Positions 32,264 through 64,000 of a DNA stretch of 64,000 bases are shown here, piece after piece (position 1 is the first letter of the stretch; each line of letters begins with the position of its first letter). Source of the stretch: Lineus longissimus (taxonomy: Eukaryota; Nemertea; Pilidiophora; Heteronemertea; Lineidae); the NCBI RefSeq assembly GCF_910592395.1, contig NC_088311.1, positions 19,036,501 to 19,100,500 of the forward strand. The letters run 5' to 3'. The notes below the pieces were generated by a model. It saw only the letters and a program-made list of their open reading frames with translations. It was not told the DNA's origin and did no database searches. The position numbers were made by a program, and so were the translations under genes.

Positions 32264-34927
32264 TTTATACGTAAGTCTACTTGACATAAAGGCCAACCTA
32301 CACACAAAATTCAGCCACAGACCCACAGTTACATGTACATAATACCCGCCCCACACCATCAAATTCTTTATGAAATTTTCTACACATCATCACCCAAAAA
32401 TTACAGCTTATCTGATCATTTTGAGAAAAAGTGGAATGGCACTTAACACGTGTACCAAATCATGAAGCTAAGACTACGAAATTCTGTCGCCTCTTTGGTC
32501 ATTGCAGATTTTAATATCTCATCAAAGTCATCCGATAAAACACTACTATAAAACTAACCAAATGCCATGTTGCACTCAATTTTCACCAAAATGTAAGTTT
32601 TGATCCTGTTTTTCTGAGGTGACAACATGATCTTACAAACTTTTTATGTTGGCCTATGTTTTCGAATCATGAGCCCAGAGCATTTTTCAATGGATGAAAA
32701 TATTTCATCATGTGCGATGGACATATCAAGTCACAACAAACATGTAACTTCAAGCGCCCTGCAAACGAGTGATATTTGTTGCTTCAACCTGCAACAATTG
32801 TCGCTTAAGCAATTGCTTTGATGAGCGATAAAACGACTGCTCCTGTTGTAGCTGCAACCCACGACAATTATCGCTGCAATGAGTAACTGCTGCAATGAGT
32901 GATAAAACAATTGATCATAATCAGGTAAAAAACTGCAGGCTGCGATGAATATCGCAAACGACAGACTTTTGTCACATGCAGTCATGCAGCAATAAAAATC
33001 GCTTGTTTGCGGGAATAGACAAGATCTCTAGTTCACTGCACACACATTACATGTACATGCTACAACAAACTATTTCTTGTTTTTAGTTAAAAATATACAT
33101 TTGTCGGCAGTGAACATGTAGAATTTTAACAGTCAACAAGAATCTCAAGTAGGTTTGGAATTAACTGGGAAATCAACAACATTATAAACAATGTCTTCAG
33201 TTCAAACCAGATGGGGCATTATTGCCGAATCAGCGCTTATATATACCCTAGGGTTTTCTTGAATTATACATTTGGGGATGGATCAAAAAATATTTTTACA
33301 AGCAGTTCTTAGTGACTGTGTACACTTACAAATGTAGCACCCTTGGCAGAAACTCTAGACTCAACATCAGTGCTGACTCAGCACTAATTCCCACCATATA
33401 CTGAATTTAGATTTTCTGACTTTATTTTAAGACACACTGAATATAAATTTAAACAATGCCGTCCTGAGGAGTGATCCAGAAACTCTTCTGTCACTTCCTA
33501 CATATTCGGGGATGACACTCATATAAGGACAGTCTCCTCCAAGTTGGGACTCCTACCCAAAGACATCTGTTTCTAAACGAGCAAGGACAATGGAAGATAT
33601 GAATAAAGCCTAGCAAATGCTTTTATCTAAAACTCCACATACATTTACACTAGGCCTTTCAGTACAAAATTGAAGTAGAAGCATTTGGTCTTTATTCATA
33701 TCACCGAATATCTCCCACCGAATACAACTTTCGTCCTCAAGACGAAAGCACAACCAAAGGACACTCACACAGGACCAGACTCCTCCAGATTTTCTTTCCC
33801 CAGAGAAAGGGGGCAGCACTTTAGTTCATACTTCACTAGATGTCCAGCAACATCTATTTCTAATTTCCACTCGGAATGGAGTGTCTCTGAACAAACCCCA
33901 ACATTAATCTAAATGTAGATGACATGTCATGACTTAATACTTTGAGCATTCTTGAAGATGATCAACTCTTGATTGGCATTTTGTGAAAACAATTATTATT
34001 CGCAAGACCTGACTGTTCTTATACAAGAAGCACACAGAGGTAAATGCTTGCGAGATCTGTCGCCGACGTTTATACATCCTTTATTTAAGAAAAACAAGCG
34101 TTTTGTTAAATCAATCAGTCAAAATAAGGGTATTTAGGTGGACGGACTCCACAATAGTGATAAACGACACCTTATAATGATTAGATGTCATAGGGAGCTA
34201 CATGTAGGTTTTAAGATGCCTCACAAAGACTCATGCACTCATGATTTGCCTTAAAGAGGAGGAATTTGAACCAGTTGGTTCGCAATGACTCATCCAGGTA
34301 GCTTTCTTGTGCACATAGCACAGTAATGCATTGCATGACGCACAGTGGTGCTCAAGCAGGAAATGGCATGGTGAACAATTCATCTCCACCATTTATAGGG
34401 CAGGGTGGGTCTTTAAATGGAGTGGTCATGTGTCCCACAACCTGGTTGCAATAAACATGATAAATGAGACGTCTCCGAAAGTCACCAACCTAACCCTTGG
34501 CTTCACCAAAGGCAGATCATCAAATCATCGTTTATGGCATTGTACCGTATTAAAGACCAATAAGACACATAATACTAATGCCAACTAACAAATCGTTTGT
34601 TTTTCTGTTATAAATGAAGGATTTTAAACACGTCTGCGACACAATGTTATGGAATTTATGCGTACCTCTGTGTGTGCCCACCTTAGTTCTAACCCTGAGC
34701 ATACATGTATGTAAGTTGTCTAGCACGTATCCAGATGGCGCTGGATGTGATATCATTGTTACATGATCAGAGTAAAATAGTTCATTAGAAATATAGCGTA
34801 CAATACTATTACCATCACAAGTGTCGCCCCCTATGGGGCAGTTTGGCAGTGAAATAGCTGTATTAACTTGAGTAAGAATAGATGCATATTGGTGTAACTT
34901 GTTTATCACATTTATGGTAAGTGTGTT
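32264..34927. other. Intergenic region without recognisable genes
   Basis: Nothing convincing was found on either strand. 32755-33000 holds reiterated GCAA/TTGC and CGCTGCAAT motifs similar to those at 30725-30900. The remainder looks like unremarkable AT-rich DNA. Confidence 0.4.
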
Positions 34928-35478
34928 CAGGCATGTTGGCCATCCTCTGGGCCATAGTAGGGTAAAAGTAGGAATTTCATTTTTCAAAAATAGGATTTTA
35001 TTAGGAATTTAAGCTTCAAAATAAGGAGAAAAGTAGGAACTTTGGAAAGTAGGAAGTGGTTGTATTTTAAATAACGTCCTAGCAATGGAATTTAGGAGTT
35101 TCCTTACCTTTTTATAAACACTTTACTTATGACATGGCGGGTGAAGGGTGTCAAACTTGAACTTGACATGGATTGAGCATAACTTGATTTAGTGACCAAA
35201 GAGCGAGGTTCGCAGGCACCCACCATCTTAATGTAGATTTCTGAAACTTTAGGAGACTACACTTTGATGGACTTCGTTCATGTTTATGTCAGCGAGTCTA
35301 CGCAACAGAGGTGATCTAGCAGCAGAATCCATGTCAAGTGCTTCATCGACGACACCATTGCCCTCGCAGTTCATCGGAAATACAAGATAATAAGGATTTA
35401 TTAGGAATTTCAGCAGAAATTGGTCAAAAATAAGGAATAAGTAGGAATTTAGGAAAAATAGGATCACCAACATGCCTG
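34928..35478. mobile_element. Candidate MITE with CAGGCATGTTGG termini
   Basis: CAGGCATGTTGGCCATCCT at the left and its near inverse complement AGGATCACCAACATGCCTG at the right (17 of 19 pair) bound a 551-bp segment. TAGGAATTT/AAATAGGAT motifs repeat near both ends. The ends resemble hAT-type termini. A TGTGT sequence flanks both sides but an exact 8-bp TSD is not evident. Confidence 0.5.
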
Positions 35479-36639
35479 TGTGTATTCTGGGGATACCAAT
35501 AGCTTGCAGAAAGTTCACTTTTTCGCTGCAAATACTGATTCCCCGCTGGTTCGACTCAACTTTCACGTGGGAGGATTCTGGTGATGTCACAGCAAGAGAG
35601 CACCATATGTTATTATTTCACCATCTTATCACAGGATGACCTTATGATTATGAAAATTAATGTGGGGCTTTAGATCGGATACTTTAAAAGGCAAGCCCAA
35701 GGTGATTGCAATCAGAGCTTGGTTTGGCGATGATAATCAGTTCTATTGCAAGACCCAGGCAATAGGCGTTTTTAAGAAACCACGAATATGTATTTCTTTG
35801 CCTGAATTCACAGGGGACTTTATACTAAATCTCTCCAACACTAAAGCCCTGCTGATGACATAGAATGCTCTGAGACTTTTTAAGTTGACAACGGACGTAA
35901 ATCGCCTACAATATCACATAGCGAGTTTTGACTAGCTGTTAATACCGTCAAATATAGCCAGCAGTGTTAAGATTTTGGCACAAAGCTGAAATAGGGTATC
36001 GAAAACAACAAGAACTGCGTAAGTTGTATGTGCAAGTCCTGCCGTGATCTACATGTATAGCACCATTGATCAGGGTTGCAAACGAGGTCATTGAATGAAG
36101 TATATTTAGACAGCCCGTCGTAACATTCTGCATTCAAATTCAGAAGAAACTTATATCAAACATGTCAAAATTGTCCACCTTTTTTATCATAGGCCGTTAT
36201 AGAATCTGTGATTGCCCGTTATAGATTTTATAACAGGAACTCAATAATGGTCAATTAAGATTCCATTATAGGACCTAGCGTGGGCCCAATACTTTAATTT
36301 CCATCATAGATTCGATGATGGTAATTCTCAATCAGTAACGAAAGATAACAAGAGCTATTTTTAAGGAAAGAAAAACTTTTTTAAACATAAAAATATTTTC
36401 AAAGTACAGTTTTATAAAGTGTTTGATTGATATCAAAAAGAGCCATGGCAACTTTCTTACAGAGGATATTAAGATGAGGCATTTTCAGACCACCTGGCCT
36501 GTTTTCTACAAAAGGGTTTCTGGAATAGGTCGGAAAATAAAAATGAAATGGCCAGGGCCATTGTGCTCACCTCATGTGGAGGAAAGATGGATAAAGAGCA
36601 TGGTATTGTGTCATGTAGTGTTAGGTTTGATGTAGGTCC
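35479..36639. other. Intergenic region
   Basis: No gene recognised. About 36190-36325 contains several CCGTTATAGATT and CCATCATAGATTCGATGATGG palindromic motifs, related to those at 39390-39550. Confidence 0.35.
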
Positions 36640-37592
36640 AAGCAATTACAATTTCCCCAAAATGGCCAATTTACAGTACATTCGACCTCTGTGACCTTGA
36701 AAAGTAGGTCAAATCAAAGAAGACCCGGGTGACACATTGAATGGTTGTTAGAATTAGATGTACCTATGATATAAAATTAGTGCCAATCGGGCAAGTCATT
36801 ACTAGGAATAATGGGTTTTTTGAAGAATTTAGGATTTGGCCCCCTCCCTGGAGGCCAAACGGCAAATCAGATCGCACCAAACTTCGGTACCTGAGATCAC
36901 CTGACCAAGGGGTACATGTGTACTTAATTTGTGATCAATAGTCATTGCAGTTAAGAAACGTGCCATAGTTACGGCCTGACGGCGAATTTACGCCATTTGA
37001 CCTCTGTGACCTTGACAAGAAGGTGAAATTAAAAACCTGTGTGACATATACTGTATGGTGGTTAGATGTACCCATGATATCAAATTGGTGGCAATCGGGC
37101 AAGAAGTTAAGGAATAATCCCATTTTTAAGGTTTTTGGACTTTGCCCCCTGGTGGTCAAGTGGTGAATCATATTGGACCAAACTTCAGTCCCTGAGATCA
37201 CCTGACTAAGGGGTAAATGTGTACCAAATTTGGTATCAATAGTCATTGCAGTTTAGAAACGTGCCATCGTTACATCCTAACGACCAATTTACACCATTTG
37301 ACCTCTGTGACCTTGAAAAGGAGGTCAAATCAAAAACCCGGACGATATATGATGCACCTTTGCTAGAAGTACCTACCATATTTTTTTCAAAATTTCCCGA
37401 CTACTATTAAGGGAGATATTGCATATTTTCACTTTTAACGTTTGGCCCCCTGGTGGCCAAACCATGAAACGAATCGGACCGAAACTTGGTCTCCAAGGTG
37501 TCATTACATAAGGGTACATGTGTACCAAGTTTCAACTCAATAGCTCTAACAGTTACGAAACGTGCCCTGCTAACGGACGACGGACGACGACG

Positions 37593-37639
<47 letters not shown>

Positions 37640-37692
37640 ACGACGGACGCCACGGTATGGGATAAGCTCACCTCTGCTAAGAGGTGAGCTAA
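36640..37692 (+). mobile_element. Helentron-like (HINE/pearl-type) non-autonomous element
   Basis: Three tandem core repeats (GACCTCTGTGACCTTG at 36684, 36999 and 37300, so periods of about 315 and 301 bp) each end in AAACGTGCC. They are followed by an ACG-rich microsatellite (about 37575-37650), then GATAAG and an 11-bp perfect hairpin, AGCTCACCTCT/AGAGGTGAGCT with loop GCTA, and a terminal AA. Core repeats, then microsatellite, then 3' hairpin is the layout of bivalve pearl elements and of Helentron-associated INEs. The left boundary is not defined. Confidence 0.7.
37575..37650 (+). repeat. ACG/GACGACGG microsatellite
   Basis: A run of ACG triplets flanked by GGACGACGGACG blocks, inside the Helentron-like element. 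It gives poly-Asp or poly-Ser frames that are not genes. Confidence 0.9.
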
Positions 37693-37697
37693 AAATA

Positions 37698-37745
37698 AGT
37701 GTAAAGCACTTTGAGACTGTTACACAGTGTAAAGTGCTATACAAG
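37698..37745 (+). repeat. LINE/SINE-type 3' tail fragment
   Basis: AAAGCACTTTGAG...AAAGTGCTATACAAG has the same paired-motif layout as the tail of the SINE at 28237-28583. It lies immediately after the Helentron-like hairpin, so it marks a pre-existing insertion or a composite. Confidence 0.5.
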
Positions 37746-37972
37746 AACTTACTATCTTTTTAAAAATTTGCATCCAGAATTTTGACGGCTGCTCCAAATT
37801 GGACTTCCTGTAATGACATCATTGCAACCCCTCGAAATGTGCTTCAAAAGCAAATACATGTATATATACGCATGCACCATCGTATAACACATCATCAAGT
37901 GTCATAATGTTCAAAACATACCAATGACATCACCAGAAGCAACTCAACAATCTCAGTGAAAATCCCTACACA

Positions 37973-38150
37973 ATACTGTAAACCGCGGAAACGGTCTCCA
38001 CCATTTTATTTCACGGTTTCGTCAAATTGTAACATTGGTCTACATTTTATCTAGTATTTTGAAAACCGCTGCAAGATTTCAATCAGATTTTTGCAATTAT
38101 CTGTAAACACGCAGATAAAAGTCAATCAAACTTTTTCAGGTTTACAGTAT
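37973..38150. mobile_element. Short MITE with ATACTGTAAACC termini
   Basis: Perfect 12-bp inverted ends (ATACTGTAAACC / GGTTTACAGTAT) bound 178 bp. CTGTAAAC occurs again subterminally near 38100, and the interior is AT-rich. TA at the extreme ends would fit a TA target duplication. Confidence 0.6.
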
Positions 38151-41022
38151 GTAACACTAATAACAGTGACCTCATGAGAATTGATTCCTGACCTCTGGCA
38201 GTTTGAATCGAAATGTAAATCCTGACCTCGCAAAATTTTAATCCTGACAAGGTCATCCTACCATACAGTGCACCTGACCTTTAATGATGTCAAATAAACC
38301 AGGAAATTAGTATTCTAGGACTGAATTAGTCATCAAGTTTATTCAAATTTCGAGGGGACACAAAATATATCAGGCTAGATCATTTCTGCTGTTCAGACTT
38401 TTCTCACCTACTGTCGTATCTAAAGCCTGGCAAAACTATTCTCTAACAATAACATTTTAGTGTTCATTGCACTTGGCAAAACCTGGTGCTCTGACATTTT
38501 TTCTCAAGAGTACATGTACTCATGTCAACCACTTACGTTTTTCTAAAATTTACATATCCACAAAACCTGGAGAGTTACATTTCCTGCTCAGAAGAAAATC
38601 CTGTAAATTTCTATGAGACCTGGAATAAACATTAGTAGTTACTTTATATGAAATTTACTTCACGTCACACAAATTTTACTTGAAATATCCAAACATTCAT
38701 ACACAGGATGTCTTGTCCCCTTCATGTGTACAGGGGGCTCCAGTAAACTTCACACAAAATCATTAGAATCAATATTTATATTTAAATTTATATCTACATT
38801 TATAAATTTATATTTATCAAGCATTACAAGCATGGCAGTGTTGTAGCTTTCATGAATGTGGCTATAGATTTGGGATGCTTGAAATCTTTTCGGTACATAG
38901 TCTTGAAATTTTCTAATAATTTTTTATAAGTTTGGTTAAAACAAAAACAAAGTCAACTTTGCTTCAAATTTTATAAATTTGTACATTGTAGCGATAAATG
39001 TATGCACAGGCTGCAAACTTGTCAGCATCCAAAATCTTCAGCCAACAGATGACAGATATTTTTTTATTCCGACTGATTATGGTTTCATGACATGAATTCT
39101 TTAACCTGGATGTCCTTTTGTAATCATTACAGTAAAAATAGTTAATAGTAATAATAATAGTAATAATATAATAATAATAATACATACGGGGCATGATTGA
39201 TGCAAAAGTCAACAATCTGGACAACAATGAATACAGGACGTCCCAAAAAATGTCTTCGGTTTATAACCGGCTGAGAATGATACAGAGGCAAAATTTCCGT
39301 AATAGAATCGTTCGTAAACATCGAAGCATATAAAACCCATCAGAGCGCCCATCTTCAGAATTACGGAATTAAAGAATAATTCACCAATTCTTATATAAAT
39401 TCTATGATGGCCCGTCAAAAATTCTACAACTGATTCCATCACAGAATCTATGATGGGTCCAAGGTATATACGACCATGTGTTGCCATCAATTCTATGATG
39501 GATATTCTCCATCATAGAATTATTGATGGCCCACAGTCGAATCTATGATGCTTTTGCCAGTTTATTATAGAAATTACTTATCAATATTTAAATTTAAGTT
39601 GGTGATCCCGTCGGGTTTGGTGTCATCACAATTAGTTTTCACATGAATATCACCAGATAGTTTCTGCCCCATTCCTTCTCTCCAAGTATGCTCCTGCTCG
39701 AATATTATCATTCAATGAACATGTCGTCGGGCTAATAATTTTACAATTCTGTTTTCAATCTGAAAACTTTGCACACCAATTTTTTTCCTCAGTCCTGATA
39801 TTGCCAACTTTTCAAATCAATTTTCTTCCCACTCATTAGCATAGGCCTGGCATTTTCTTGAAATACTCCGCTTATAAATATAAATCAAAACTAAAACTCT
39901 GGACCAGCAACAACCAAATAAACCAAAAAGAAACAAAACTTATTAAAACTGCTTCAACCAAGGAAAAATATGTTTGAGGAAAATCTAATAAAAAATCCAA
40001 CTACAACATATTAAAGGAATCAACCATTGCCAGAAAAAAAGGGTATGAAAGAAATCATGCAGTTCTGTACCTACATTTCTCTTGAAAAACTCGAGACAAC
40101 ATACAGAAATATATAATTCTACCTCAAAAAGCCTTAAAATTCGCAATACAAATCTGCCATCAGAACCCAACATCAACTTGTGCCTATGTAATTACAAGTG
40201 TTTCAAAATATGCACATCATGTTTTGGTCAAATATCAACATGATCAACACATTATTACCAAAACCCTTATTAAAGGGGGACTATAGGCAGGAGCGAGGGG
40301 CTAATTTGGCCATCTTCAGGTGACTGATATACACAGTAAGGGCCATGGGTCATGTCAGATTCAGCACTATATGTATTCCTTGTACAAGCGTGAATCATTT
40401 CGACGTACTGGGAGATGTAAGAGACCCCTACTGGCGACTTTGTGTAACTTTATCTTGCCTGCCTAGCTGCTGCCTACATTTTCCTTTAAATTATGACCAT
40501 GATGAAATTTTGTGCATTTTTTGTTGAATCACCCCGCATAGTGTCAGTAATTTTGCCTACGCAAGAGAAGAAATTGGAGTAACAAACCACAGCTCCCCTC
40601 GACAATAACCTTAACCAAACAACCTTGACCTCATAAGCTGCCGTAATGCATATCTAGTCCAATTATGCAAGCCATTACAAACTGTAAAACAGCAACACTG
40701 CACTTGCTGTTAGTGACTACAAAACCCTGAATAATCCCATAACTTTGTTGCTGCCATTTCATAATGATACTGTGAGCCTTGTTGCCGTAACTTTCTCTAC
40801 ACTGCTACAAGTACAGCAAGTTGACTACACTCTTTTCTTCAAAATCAGTCCCAAACACACACACACAGAACACAAGTCCATGGCTCACAATAGCTCCACT
40901 CCATCCAGAAAGCTCAACTGGATTTGTCGCCGTTTAGGACCAGCATAGCTCTAGTACCATCATCGACGAACGTGATCCCACCGTCGTACAGCTCCCAAGT
41001 CCTCAGACAACCTGGCTTATCA
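38151..41022. other. Region downstream of DOT1L, no gene recognised
   Basis: Probably holds the DOT1L 3' UTR and 3' flank. TTTATT near 39559 reads AATAAA on the minus strand and is a candidate cleavage signal about 1.46 kb past the stop. The strip 39390-39550 contains palindromes based on AATTCTATGATGG. The rest is AT-rich with no homology seen. Confidence 0.4.
39135..39184 (+). repeat. TAA/TAG microsatellite
   Basis: Imperfect ATAATAATAGTAATAATA run of about 50 bases. Confidence 0.8.

Positions 41023-64000
<22,978 letters not shown>

Overview
The window is nuclear DNA of an animal, most likely a marine invertebrate. Long intron-rich genes with GT/AG splice sites, tRNA-derived SINEs, many short inverted-repeat elements and several minisatellites are all visible. 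A Helentron-like element at about 36.6-37.7 kb (core repeats of about 300 bp, an ACG-rich microsatellite, then a terminal hairpin) recalls the 'pearl' elements of bivalve molluscs. A mollusc or other lophotrochozoan is therefore my best guess, but that is inference.

Five protein-coding genes can be supported. From left to right they are: (1) an intronless rhodopsin-family GPCR on the minus strand (477-1565); (2) a complete 14-exon NRAMP/SLC11A divalent-metal transporter on the plus strand (4622-13330); (3) a small three-exon gene for a secreted six-cysteine, knottin-like peptide on the plus strand (14343-15674); (4) a complete 14-exon KAT14/ATAC2 (CSRP2BP) gene on the plus strand (17272-25158); and (5) most of the H3K79 methyltransferase gene DOT1L on the minus strand (41023-60472), whose first exons lie beyond the right edge. 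I joined the exons by hand, using homology to remembered family members, splice-site sequence and reading-frame phase. All internal junctions are in phase.

Between the convergent KAT14 and DOT1L genes lie about 16 kb without a recognisable gene: a 58-bp minisatellite, a degenerate array, SINEs, several TIR elements and the Helentron-like element. DOT1L introns hold a 42-bp and a 40-bp minisatellite, a CRE-palindrome cluster and an internally deleted piggyBac element with TTAA target duplications and a remnant transposase N-terminus. Two short fold-back repeat families occur only in the left 17 kb as far as I can see.

The most interesting observation is a duplicated exon in the DOT1L catalytic domain. 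Two 107-nt copies of the exon encoding the end of the methyltransferase core (DIGxIM...WTG...YxLHxIDRTL) lie 849 bp apart. Both are intact, have good splice sites, and differ at almost every codon that allows a synonymous change. Because 107 is not a multiple of 3, including both or neither shifts the frame, so they look like mutually exclusive exons that would give two catalytic isoforms. The neighbouring SLC11A and KAT14 genes also carry local tandem duplications of exon sequence together with the splice donor. KAT14 (ATAC acetyltransferase complex) and DOT1L are both chromatin enzymes, but nothing in the sequence shows that their adjacency is functional.
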